In this document: piece after piece, positions 1-6,559 of the stretch | How the letters are laid out: every line of letters starts with the position of its first letter | Position numbering within the stretch: position 1 is the first letter of the stretch | Assembly (NCBI GenBank): GCA_946478765.1 | Contig: CAMLDH010000189.1 | Coordinates: 1 to 7,513, forward strand | Reading direction: 5' to 3' | From: an uncultured Oxalobacteraceae bacterium | Lineage (GTDB): Bacteria > Pseudomonadota > Gammaproteobacteria > Burkholderiales > Burkholderiaceae | DNA length: 7,513 bases | The notes under the pieces: model-generated | The model's input: only the letters and a program-made list of their open reading frames with translations | What the model was told of the DNA's origin: nothing | Databases searched by the model: none | Program-made: the position numbers and the translations under genes

Positions 1-45
1 GCGGAGTTCAGACGATGACAAGCCGCGTTCACGACCTGTCATCAT
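1..45 (-). CDS. 5' end of an unidentified gene downstream of pilJ (partial)
   Basis: An ATG-ATG start at 45-40 opens a frame that stays open for 15 codons to the window edge, reading MMTGRERGLSSSELR. It begins 17 bases after the pilJ stop on the same strand, so it is probably the next gene of the pil chemosensory operon. In related operons this place is taken by the large ChpA/PilL hybrid histidine kinase, but the 15 visible residues carry no recognisable motif, so that identity is inferred from position only. The upstream Shine-Dalgarno is weak (AGAAA at best). The true start could therefore lie at the second ATG or in another frame; a GTG in a different frame lies just downstream. Confidence 0.4.
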   Translation of the reverse strand, partial: MMTGRERGLSSSELR

Positions 46-62
46 GGATTTCTAAGATCGGA

Positions 63-2393
63 TCAGGCCGCCACGCGGAAGCGCGACACCGAGTTCTTGA
101 GCTCTTCCGCCAGTCGGGACAATTCGCGAATGGAGTGCGCAGTCTGCTGCGTGCCCTCCTGGGTTTGCTCCGTCACCGTCAAAATATTCTGGATATTTTG
201 CGCCACGCCATTGGCGGACGTGGCTTGCTGTTCGGTTGCGGCAGAGATGCCTTGAATCAGTTCCGCCAGCCGGTTCGACACGCGGCGGATATCGGACAGC
301 GCCGCACCGGCCGCATCGGATAGTTTTGCACCCTCGACCACGCCCTGGGTCGATTTTTCCATCGCAGCGACCGCATCGTGGGTATCGGTCTGAATCGTAC
401 GCACCAGCGCGCCGATCTGCTTGGTCGCCTCGCCGGAGCGTTCCGCCAGGCGCTGCACCTCTTCCGCCACCACCGAGAATCCGCGTCCCGCTTCGCCAGC
501 GGAGGCGGCTTGAATCGCCGCGTTCAACGCCAGCACGTTGGTTTGTTCGGTAATGTCGGAAATCAGTTCGGTGATCTCGCCAATCTCCTGCGACGATTCA
601 CCGAGCCGCTTGATGCGTTTCGAGGTTTCCTGGATCTGTTCGCGAATCTCGTTCATGCCCTTGATCGCGTTTTCCACCGCTTTCGCGCCCTCTTCCGCCG
701 CCGACACCGACTGACGCGCCACATCGGCCGATTCGTTCGCGGATTTGGAGACGTCGGTAATCTGCACCGCCATCTCGAGCACGGCCTGACCGGTTTCCTG
801 AATCTCGCGCGATTGCTTTTGCGACGCGGCGAGCAGTTCGGTCGAAATATTTTGCGCCTGGTTAGATGCAGAGGTAACTTGCTCCGCTGTATTCGTTACG
901 CGTCCCACCAGTCCGCGCAACTCTTCCACCGTGTAATTGACCGAGTCGGCAATCGCGCCGGTAATGTCCTCCGACACCGTCGCCTGCACCGTCAAGTCAC
1001 CGTCCGCCACTTCCTGCAATTCGTTCATCAGGCGCAAAATCGCGGCCTGGTTCTGGTCATTGGCAGCCTTCGCCGCCTCCTCCTGCTTTTGCGCCTGCAG
1101 CCGCTGCTCGTCCGCTTCCTGGCGGCGCATGTCCGCGTCCTTGGTCCGGTTGCGGCCATCCTGCAGCAGCACCAGTGCAATGCCGATGGCGGCGACCAGC
1201 GCGGTGAGCGCTGAGGCAATCATCAGCCAGAATATCCAGTTCAACGAATCCTGTTCTGCACGATAGGTCTTTTGCAGCGTGGTCAAACGCTGCTTCAGCG
1301 TTTCGTTTTCAGTAAATATCAATTGCTCGGATTGTTTAGCCGCAATAAAGTTTTGCAGGTTACCGAGAATGCCAGCAACCGCTTGTTGGTATTCACTGAA
1401 CGTGCTTTGCAGCTCGGTCAATTTGTCACGCGTATCCTGATCCTTGGTCGCGCTCAGACGCAACACATCGCTGCCGCTCAAAAAACCTTCCGTGATATCG
1501 CGAAAAGTATTGGTGTCCTTGCCCAGCAAGAACGCGGTTTCCGGGTTCACGCCTTCGGATGTCAGAAATTCATTTGCGCTGCGCCCCAGACGCTGCGTCA
1601 ACATCACGAGCTGACCGGCAGCGGAAATCTCGCGCGGCAATGCGCCGCCTTGCGCCTTCAGTGTGGAAATCTGCTCCGTCAACTCCAACAGGACCGGAGA
1701 AAGCGTATTGAGTTTTTGCAGCGTGGCGCCGAAGCCCGTCAATTCTTTTTTCAATTTCAGGATAGTCTCGGCTGCCTTATCCGAGTTGCCCCACACCTTT
1801 TGGGTCTCTTTCAACTGCCCTTCCATCTGCGAATTCGGCGTATCGATTTCGCGCCCCTGGTAGTTACCGCCCTTTACCAACACCGCGAGATCGCGGTTGA
1901 ACTCCTTGCGGCTTTCTTCCAATTGCTTGAATGCCTCCAGGTTACCTTGAATCGCGTTAGGCGCCGCCTTGCCGATACGCTGCGAGTGCATCAGCGCGTC
2001 ACCGGCAATCTGCGTCTGGGTCGAGGCAAGAATCGAATAATTCGAATTGAGCCACACGAACCCGGCGCCGAATACCAGCGATCCACCCAGCAGCATCAGC
2101 AGAATGCGAACCTGTTGTTGCAGAGGGAGCTTGCCGATAATGGGCAAGCGGATATCGCTGCTATTTTGCAGTACGTCGCCGATCAAGGTTGCGTTCGGAT
2201 TAGGGCCGGACAAAGTGTTTGCAAAGGATCTTGCTGGCGTTCCCGTTGGCGCCGTTTCATTCGGCGCCAGCACCGTATTTGCCGCTTCCATCCTGGCATT
2301 GGAAAAGCCCAGCTCGCTGCCTGCGCCGGCATCGCCGCCGCCCGCGAGTGCTGCCTTGCCTCCCTTGGAAAATAACGGTAATTTAAACGCCAT
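63..2393 (-). CDS. pilJ: Type IV pilus methyl-accepting chemoreceptor PilJ
   Basis: Inner-membrane chemoreceptor of the Pil-Chp system, which controls twitching motility and surface responses; 776 residues. Residues 1-90 form a low-complexity Gly/Ala/Asn/Pro-rich cytoplasmic leader. A first membrane helix lies at about 97-115. A periplasmic helical region (about 116-386) contains two related stretches near 137-175 and 262-307, each with a QR(I/L)G core, as in the PilJ N-terminal domain. The second membrane helix is at about 387-410. A charged Gln/Glu-rich linker then leads to a HAMP-like segment (about 449-500, with GDLTV at 465-469). The methyl-accepting signalling domain follows, with its hairpin tip at about 611-653 ([15 protein letters not shown], then [21 protein letters not shown] split by one Ala-Ser-Ala step). 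There is no C-terminal CheR-tethering pentapeptide; the protein ends RFRVAA. The ATG start is well placed, with AGGGAG seven bases upstream. It lies 54 bases after pilI and would signal through PilI to a CheA-type kinase. Confidence 0.95.
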   Translation of the reverse strand: MAFKLPLFSKGGKAALAGGGDAGAGSELGFSNARMEAANTVLAPNETAPTGTPARSFANTLSGPNPNATLIGDVLQNSSDIRLPIIGKLPLQQQVRILLMLLGGSLVFGAGFVWLNSNYSILASTQTQIAGDALMHSQRIGKAAPNAIQGNLEAFKQLEESRKEFNRDLAVLVKGGNYQGREIDTPNSQMEGQLKETQKVWGNSDKAAETILKLKKELTGFGATLQKLNTLSPVLLELTEQISTLKAQGGALPREISAAGQLVMLTQRLGRSANEFLTSEGVNPETAFLLGKDTNTFRDITEGFLSGSDVLRLSATKDQDTRDKLTELQSTFSEYQQAVAGILGNLQNFIAAKQSEQLIFTENETLKQRLTTLQKTYRAEQDSLNWIFWLMIASALTALVAAIGIALVLLQDGRNRTKDADMRRQEADEQRLQAQKQEEAAKAANDQNQAAILRLMNELQEVADGDLTVQATVSEDITGAIADSVNYTVEELRGLVGRVTNTAEQVTSASNQAQNISTELLAASQKQSREIQETGQAVLEMAVQITDVSKSANESADVARQSVSAAEEGAKAVENAIKGMNEIREQIQETSKRIKRLGESSQEIGEITELISDITEQTNVLALNAAIQAASAGEAGRGFSVVAEEVQRLAERSGEATKQIGALVRTIQTDTHDAVAAMEKSTQGVVEGAKLSDAAGAALSDIRRVSNRLAELIQGISAATEQQATSANGVAQNIQNILTVTEQTQEGTQQTAHSIRELSRLAEELKNSVSRFRVAA

Positions 2394-2447
2394 ACTAAGT
2401 CTCCCTAATTCTAATTATGGTCAGTCTGATCGTGCAGACTGCTCGGG

Positions 2448-3023
2448 TCATAAACCTACATGCAAAAATTGTGAGTCTTGCACGATTAAAGAAAGATTGA
2501 GCTCTGTCCAGACCTGGGACTCACGATCAAGGTAGCGCTTTGCAGACCATGGGGCGATGTCTGAATCCGCGCTTGCTTGCGGCTCCATTTCCGCGATATT
2601 GCGCAGGCCCATCACGCGTGATACCAGCAGGCCGCTGTTGAATGACAATGAAGGCGCGAACGCAACAATGCGGCATTCCTTGTCGATCGGCGTCGACGGC
2701 TGTCCCTGAAAGCGAGCCAGATCAACCACGCTGATCAAATTGCCGCGAACGTTCGACAAGCCGAGAAACCAGTCCTGCGTCAAAGGTACTTTGGTAATGG
2801 TGCCGACCGATACAATTTCGCCCGCCTCCTGCAAGCTGAGCAAACAACGTGTTTGCCCAATCATGATCCCGAGCTGGCTGGTGTACGTTTGCGTACCGCT
2901 CTTCGCGGCTTGCATGCGTTCCACCAGTTGCGCCTGGAATTCGCGCAGACGCGTGCGGCGCGCGACCGCCTCCGGCTTGTTGAACGTCTTGTCCGGTGCG
3001 AGATCGGAATTGGATTGGGTCAT
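2448..3023 (-). CDS. pilI: CheW-like coupling protein PilI
   Basis: Cytoplasmic adaptor that links the PilJ receptor to the CheA-type kinase of the pilus chemosensory array. The 191-residue length fits PilI. Residues 1-45 form a basic, mostly helical leader. The CheW domain runs from about 46 to 185 and includes ARCLLSL-like strand residues near 59-63, the PLTQDWFLGLSNVRG segment at 80-94, and the ISVVDL strand at 97-102. That NVRGNLISVVDL stretch is the classic CheW motif. The start is ATG with a modest Shine-Dalgarno (GGATAAAGA) upstream. It begins only nine bases after the pilH stop, which indicates co-transcription and probably coupled translation. The family assignment is secure. The choice of PilI over a flagellar CheW rests on its position between pilH and pilJ. 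Confidence 0.93.
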   Translation of the reverse strand: MTQSNSDLAPDKTFNKPEAVARRTRLREFQAQLVERMQAAKSGTQTYTSQLGIMIGQTRCLLSLQEAGEIVSVGTITKVPLTQDWFLGLSNVRGNLISVVDLARFQGQPSTPIDKECRIVAFAPSLSFNSGLLVSRVMGLRNIAEMEPQASADSDIAPWSAKRYLDRESQVWTELNLSLIVQDSQFLHVGL

Positions 3024-3032
3024 GGGCGATCT

Positions 3033-3398
3033 TTATCCGAGTGCCGCGATTTTTGCCAGCAACTCCCGCGGATCGACCGGCTTGATGATGTAGTCGCGCG
3101 CGCCTTGGCGCAGTCCCCAGATACGGTCCGTTTCCTGACCCTTGCTGGTGCAAATGATGACCGGCACATCTTGCGTTTCAGGATCGCGTGTAATCGCGCG
3201 CGTCACCTGGAATCCATTCTGGCCGGGCATCACGATATCCATCAAGATCAGCTGCGGCTTGTCAGCCTTGATCTTGAGCATCGCCTCTTCGCCGTTCTCG
3301 GCAGTGGAAACGGAGAATCCGTTTTTGATCAGAACATCTGTAAGGAAATAACGCTCAGTCGGAGAATCATCAACGATAAGAATCTTTTGGATAGCCAT
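3033..3398 (-). CDS. pilH: Single-domain response regulator PilH
   Basis: CheY-like receiver of 121 residues with no output domain. The acidic pocket is D10-D11, the phosphoacceptor is D54 in LILMDIVMPG, the switch Thr is T84 in IICTSKGQ, and the conserved Lys is K106 in IIKPVDP. All are present, so phosphorylation should be normal. The sequence PGQNGFQ after the phosphoacceptor and the CTSKGQETDR segment are typical of PilH. In Pseudomonas aeruginosa, PilH opposes PilG or acts as a phosphate sink in pilus retraction control; the same role here is inferred. The ATG start is preceded by GAGGTAAAGG. It lies 41 bases after pilG and nine bases before pilI in one operon. Confidence 0.95.
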   Translation of the reverse strand: MAIQKILIVDDSPTERYFLTDVLIKNGFSVSTAENGEEAMLKIKADKPQLILMDIVMPGQNGFQVTRAITRDPETQDVPVIICTSKGQETDRIWGLRQGARDYIIKPVDPRELLAKIAALG

Positions 3399-3439
3399 CT
3401 TGGAAAACCTTTACCTCAAAAATATGACTTGGAAAATGC

Positions 3440-3826
3440 TCAGGCAGTGTGTTCGCGAACAGTCTTGAGCAAACTGTCTTTGGTAAACGGCTTGGTTAGA
3501 TAGGCATCGGACCCGACCATCGCGCCGCGCGCCCGATCGAACAGGCCATCCTTGGACGACAGCATGATCACCGGTGTCGCATGAAACTTCGCGCTCTTCT
3601 TGATGAGTGCACAGGTTTGATAACCATCCAGCCGCGGCATCAGGATGTCGCAAAAAATAAGCGCCGGCTTGTGGTCATTCATTTTCGCAAGCGCGTCGAA
3701 TCCATCGTCGGCAAGGACGACTTGATAACCGGCCTGCCCCAGGAAAATTTCTGCTGATCGCCGAATCGTGCTGCTATCGTCAATCACCATGATTTTCAGA
3801 CTGGCATTATCCACTGATGTTGTCAT
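3440..3826 (-). CDS. pilG: Single-domain response regulator PilG
   Basis: CheY-like receiver of 128 residues and the first gene of the operon. The acidic pair is D16-D17 in VIDDSSTIRRSAE, the phosphoacceptor is D60 in IFCDILMPRLDGYQ, the switch residue is S90 in VIMLSSKDGLFD, and the conserved Lys is K112 in LTKPF. The MLSSKDGLFD and GSDAYLTKPF segments are diagnostic of PilG and separate it from PilH and flagellar CheY. In Pseudomonas, PilG promotes pilus extension and cAMP signalling, partly through FimV and FimL; a similar role here is inferred. The ATG is preceded by GAG ten bases upstream. A candidate sigma-70 promoter lies just upstream at 3852-3881. Confidence 0.95.
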   Translation of the reverse strand: MTTSVDNASLKIMVIDDSSTIRRSAEIFLGQAGYQVVLADDGFDALAKMNDHKPALIFCDILMPRLDGYQTCALIKKSAKFHATPVIMLSSKDGLFDRARGAMVGSDAYLTKPFTKDSLLKTVREHTA

Positions 3827-3851
3827 GACGTCATCTCAATAAACTTCGTCC

Positions 3852-3881
3852 AATATAAGACGCAACGGTAACAGAAAGCAA
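3852..3881 (-). promoter_or_regulatory. Candidate sigma-70 promoter of the pilGHIJ operon
   Basis: Read on the minus strand, a TTGCTT -35 box (3881-3876) is separated by 18 bases from a TATATT -10 box (3857-3852). This would start transcription about 20 bases before the pilG ATG. It is the best promoter match in the 136-base gap between rubredoxin and pilG. A perfect 6-bp inverted repeat (AAAGCA/TGCTTT, three-base spacer, 3875-3889) overlaps the -35 box and could be an operator or chance. There is no experimental support. Confidence 0.45.
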
Positions 3882-3962
3882 GATGCTTTATAGCAACTTT
3901 GCATTGGCGATTTCTACTCACGCGACTTATCACCAAAAGTTACTTGAATCGCAATACTACCT

Positions 3963-4157
3963 TTAAATTGTCACCATTTCGAAATCTTCTTTGCGCGCGC
4001 CGCATTCCGGACAGGTCCAGTTTATCGGCACGTCGGCCCACCGCGTACCGGGCGCAATGCCCTCGTCGGGCAGACCGGCGGCTTCGTCGTATATCCAGCC
4101 GCAAATCAAACACATCCAAGTCTTGAATTCTTCGTTCGAAGTTTCTTTATTGCTCAC
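3963..4157 (-). CDS. rubA: Rubredoxin
   Basis: Small soluble one-iron electron-transfer protein of 64 residues. Two zinc-finger-like knuckles hold the Fe(Cys)4 site: C16-x-x-C19-G and C49-P-x-C52-G. The aromatic core residues W14, W21, Y23 and W47 and the GLPDEGI...GT...W..(V/I)P..W.CP pattern are all typical. The start is GTG, with GAAGGG nine bases upstream. This gives about ten extra residues before the usual K-T-W-M-C rubredoxin start; an internal ATG at residue 15 is too close to the first Cys to be a good start. It is divergent from thiD across 53 bases. No terminator is visible after it, so some read-through into pilG is possible. The electron partner is unknown; no alkane hydroxylase or reductase gene is nearby. 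Confidence 0.95.
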   Translation of the reverse strand: MSNKETSNEEFKTWMCLICGWIYDEAAGLPDEGIAPGTRWADVPINWTCPECGARKEDFEMVTI

Positions 4158-4210
4158 GACTGACAGCCCTTCAAGTAAAATGGAAAGTCGGATATCTTAA
4201 TCTACTGGCT

Positions 4211-5035
4211 GTGCAAAACCAAACTTCTCCGCTTATATTGACTTTCGGCGTAACCGATCCCGTCGGCGCCATCGGGATTCAGGCCGACCTGGCTTCGTTT
4301 GCCGCAATGGGTTGTCATGGCCTGTCCGTCATCACATCGATCCTGATCAGCGACACCACCCAGATTGAAGACATGCAAGTCATCGATGCCGATTGGGTCG
4401 CGGACCAGGCACGCGTGATCCTGGAAGACATGCCGGTGATGGCTTTCAAGGTGGGCGCGGTCGGCAGCATCGAGAACGTGTCGGTGATCGCGGAAATCGT
4501 GTCCGACTATCCGGATATACCGTTGATCCTCGACCCGTTTATATCGGCAATGCCGGACCAGGGACTGGACAGCGAAGACTTGTTGATCGCCATGCGCGAA
4601 TTGCTGATTCCGCAAACCACGGTGTTGCTGGTGTCGGCCGTCGAACTGGCGCGCCTGGCGGAAACCTGGCGCGAACCATCGACCGATGACACGCTGGCAG
4701 TCGATGCCATGCGCGTGATCGAGATGGGTTGCGAATACCTGTTCGTGACCGGCACGCCTTCCGATGTGCATGAGGTGGCCAATACCCTGTTCGACGAGAC
4801 CGGCGTAGTACGTCAGGATAACTGGCAACGGATCTCGGGTTCGTTCAGCGGCGCCGGCGCCACGCTGTCTGCCACCATTGCCGCGATGCTGGCCAACGGA
4901 CTCGATGTGCCGGAAGCGGTTTTCGAGGCACAGGAATTCACGGTTGCCGCCATTGCCAATGCACAAAGGTTAGGTATGGGCAAACTGGTGCCGGACCGGT
5001 ATTTCTGGGCACGCGAACCTGACACGAACCAATAG
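4211..5035 (+). CDS. thiD: ThiD-like hydroxymethylpyrimidine (phosphate) kinase with degenerate active site
   Basis: A 274-residue protein of the ribokinase-fold ThiD family, whose classical members phosphorylate HMP and HMP-P for thiamine synthesis. Family signals in order: [21 protein letters not shown] at 10-30 with one extra residue inside the usual SDPxGGAGIQAD (given here by key residues D16, P17, G22, Q24, D26), HGLSVITS at 36-43, [11 protein letters not shown] at 76-86, PLILDPF at 104-110, and [15 protein letters not shown] at 211-225. Two hallmark residues are missing. The NxxE motif reads S142-A-V-E145, and the GTGC/GSGC motif reads G-A-G-A217, so the catalytic Cys is Ala. The usual Lys in the VxVKGG strand is Thr (FVTGTP at 178-183). 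It starts with GTG and has no clear Shine-Dalgarno sequence; no upstream ATG exists in frame. A weak -10-like TATCTT lies at 4193-4198. It is followed after 29 bases by hemL. It may be a pseudo-enzyme or a repurposed paralogue. Confidence 0.85.
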   Translation: MQNQTSPLILTFGVTDPVGAIGIQADLASFAAMGCHGLSVITSILISDTTQIEDMQVIDADWVADQARVILEDMPVMAFKVGAVGSIENVSVIAEIVSDYPDIPLILDPFISAMPDQGLDSEDLLIAMRELLIPQTTVLLVSAVELARLAETWREPSTDDTLAVDAMRVIEMGCEYLFVTGTPSDVHEVANTLFDETGVVRQDNWQRISGSFSGAGATLSATIAAMLANGLDVPEAVFEAQEFTVAAIANAQRLGMGKLVPDRYFWAREPDTNQ

Positions 5036-5064
5036 CGCTTTCTTTTCCATTCTCTCTTTTCAAC
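5036..5064 (+). promoter_or_regulatory. Pyrimidine-rich leader before hemL without Shine-Dalgarno
   Basis: The 29 bases between the thiD stop and the hemL ATG contain 25 pyrimidines and no purine-rich ribosome-binding site. Translation of hemL would have to depend on coupling from thiD, on ribosomal protein S1 binding to the pyrimidine tract, or on a different start. The hemL N-terminus aligns well with the family from the chosen ATG, so the start itself is probably right. Confidence 0.5.
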
Positions 5065-6360
5065 ATGACTTCCAACACCCTCTCCAGGAACGATACTCTT
5101 TTTGCGCGCGCTCAACTGAGCACGCCTGGCGGCGTCAATTCGCCGGTGCGCGCATTTCGTTCCGTCGGTGGCACTCCCCGTTTCATTACCCGCGCCGAGG
5201 GCCCCTACTTCTGGGATGCCGACGACAGACGCTATATTGATTACATCGGTTCATGGGGCCCGGCAATTGTCGGACATGCGCATCCGCAGGTGATCGAGGC
5301 GGTGCGGGATGCCGCGGCGCGCGGTTTGAGCTTTGGCGCACCGACCGAAGGCGAGATCGACATGGCGGAAGAAATCTGCCGCCTGGTGCCGTCAATCGAG
5401 CAAGTGCGCCTGGTGTCGAGCGGCACCGAAGCGGCCATGAGCGCATTACGCCTGGCGCGCGGCGCAACCGGGCGCGACACGATCATCAAGTTTGAAGGTT
5501 GCTATCACGGCCATGCGGATTCGCTGTTGGTAAAAGCCGGCAGCGGCCTGCTGACTTTTGGCAATCCGACCTCGGCGGGTGTGCCGGAAGATTTCGCCAA
5601 GCACACACTGGTGTTGGACTATAACAATCCGCAGCAGCTCGAAGATGTGTTCAAAAAGAGGGGCGGGCAGATCGCATGCGTGATCGTCGAACCGGTTGCC
5701 GGCAACATGAACCTGTTGCGCGCGACGCCGGAATTTCTGCAAACCATGCGCCGTCTTTGCACCCAGTACGGTGCGGTGCTGATTTTCGACGAAGTGATGT
5801 GTGGTTTCCGCGTCGCGCTAGGTGGCGCGCAATCGCTCTATAACATTCGGCCGGATTTGACGGTATTGGGCAAAGTGATCGGCGGTGGCTTGCCGGTAGC
5901 GGCCTTCGGCGGCCGCGCCGATCTGATGAAACACCTGGCCCCGCTGGGATCGGTCTATCAGGCCGGCACGCTATCCGGCAACCCGGTGGCGGTGGCAGCG
6001 GGGATCACCACACTCAAGTTGATCCAGGCCCCCGGTTTTTACGAAACGCTCACTGCGCAAACCGCCAAACTGGCGCAAGGCTTGGCCGGCGCCGCCAAGG
6101 AAGCGGGCATCACGTTTTGCGCCGATGCCATTGGCGGCATGTTCGGTTTGTATTTCGCCCGGGAGATTCCCTGCTCTTACAGCGCGATGATGGCGTGCGA
6201 TAAATCCAGGTTCAATTCTTTCTTCCACGCAATGCTGGACGAAGGCGTTTATCTTGCGCCATCGGCATTTGAAGCCGGGTTTGTCTCGGTACAGCACGAT
6301 GATGCGGTGATCAACGCCACAGTTGCCGCAGCGCGCAAGGCATTTGCCTGCATTAAATAA
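5065..6360 (+). CDS. hemL: Glutamate-1-semialdehyde 2,1-aminomutase
   Basis: PLP enzyme that converts glutamate-1-semialdehyde to 5-aminolevulinate, the last step of the C5 route to heme and other tetrapyrroles; cytoplasmic. The 431-residue length matches the family. Visible landmarks are [12 protein letters not shown] at 20-31, the phosphate-cup SSGTEA at 118-123, CYHGHAD at 146-152, the PLP-ring Asp D242 in FDEVMCGFR, the Schiff-base lysine K270 in [17 protein letters not shown], and [13 protein letters not shown] at 301-313. All catalytic residues are intact. FDEVMCGFR has Cys at 246 where Thr is most common, a mild change. It lies 29 bases after the ThiD-like gene on the same strand, so the two are probably co-transcribed. 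The ATG lacks a Shine-Dalgarno sequence. A strong hairpin follows the stop. Confidence 0.97.
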   Translation: MTSNTLSRNDTLFARAQLSTPGGVNSPVRAFRSVGGTPRFITRAEGPYFWDADDRRYIDYIGSWGPAIVGHAHPQVIEAVRDAAARGLSFGAPTEGEIDMAEEICRLVPSIEQVRLVSSGTEAAMSALRLARGATGRDTIIKFEGCYHGHADSLLVKAGSGLLTFGNPTSAGVPEDFAKHTLVLDYNNPQQLEDVFKKRGGQIACVIVEPVAGNMNLLRATPEFLQTMRRLCTQYGAVLIFDEVMCGFRVALGGAQSLYNIRPDLTVLGKVIGGGLPVAAFGGRADLMKHLAPLGSVYQAGTLSGNPVAVAAGITTLKLIQAPGFYETLTAQTAKLAQGLAGAAKEAGITFCADAIGGMFGLYFAREIPCSYSAMMACDKSRFNSFFHAMLDEGVYLAPSAFEAGFVSVQHDDAVINATVAAARKAFACIK

Positions 6361-6372
6361 AATAGGTAAATA

Positions 6373-6414
6373 GAGCGTTTTTCATCCGCCCGCATAGGCG
6401 GATGAAAAGCGCTC
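6373..6414 (+). terminator. Strong hairpin downstream of hemL, probable transcript end
   Basis: Arms at 6373-6390 and 6397-6414 pair over 18 positions with one G-U wobble and a six-base loop (CGCATA). It sits 12 bases after the hemL stop. The plus strand lacks the U-run of a classical intrinsic terminator right after the stem (CAAGAGAAAC follows). It may therefore stabilise the 3' end or act with Rho rather than terminate by itself. On the minus strand the following sequence is T-rich but has no gene feeding into it. Confidence 0.6.
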
Positions 6415-6453
6415 CAAGAGAAACAATTTGTCACACCCAGTGCTGCCGTCAGC

Positions 6454-6462
6454 TGTTACAAT
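6454..6462 (+). promoter_or_regulatory. Candidate extended -10 promoter of the NRAMP-like gene
   Basis: TGTTACAAT matches the extended -10 pattern TGnTAnAAT. A TTGTCA lies at 6428-6433, but 23 bases away, which is too far for a normal -35 box; extended -10 promoters can work without one. Transcription would start near 6469 and give a leader of about 90 bases. It lies beyond the hemL hairpin, which supports a separate transcription unit. Confidence 0.4.
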
Positions 6463-6520
6463 CCCGCCCGCAATGGACAGTTACCCCCCACCCTATTTCA
6501 ATTAATCGCGGCATTCGCCC

Positions 6521-6556
6521 GGCCTGCCGGCTTGCCGCAGCTATTGTGCGGAGGCC
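6521..6556 (+). promoter_or_regulatory. Candidate stem-loop sequestering the ribosome-binding site of the NRAMP-like gene
   Basis: GGCCT (6521-6525) can pair with AGGCC (6552-6556), and CCGCA (6535-6539) with TGCGG (6547-6551). This makes a stacked 10-bp stem with a nine-base bulge on the left side and a seven-base loop. The Shine-Dalgarno GGAGG (6550-6554) lies wholly inside the right arm, five bases before the ATG. It does not resemble a riboswitch class I can name. The region is GC-rich, so chance pairing is possible. Confidence 0.3.
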
Positions 6557-6559
6557 AGA

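Noticed and set aside
378..2375. Two long plus-strand open frames (378-1214, 1272-2375) opposite pilJ
   Set aside because: They lie antisense to a clear PilJ, are rich in Arg/His/Gln/Leu typical of shadow frames, and have no recognisable domain or ribosome site.
3033..3826. PilG and PilH as a recent tandem duplication
   Set aside because: They share only the general receiver fold and each carries its own orthologue-specific segments, so they are ancient, distinct members of the Pil-Chp set.
4202..4966. 254-residue minus-strand open frame opposite the ThiD-like gene
   Set aside because: Its composition (very high His/Arg/Gly) is that of an antisense shadow in GC-biased coding DNA; the plus-strand frame has clear family motifs.
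6428..6462. TTGTCA (6428-6433) as -35 box paired with TACAAT (6457-6462)
   Set aside because: The 23-base spacing is outside the usable range; only the extended -10 is kept as a promoter candidate.
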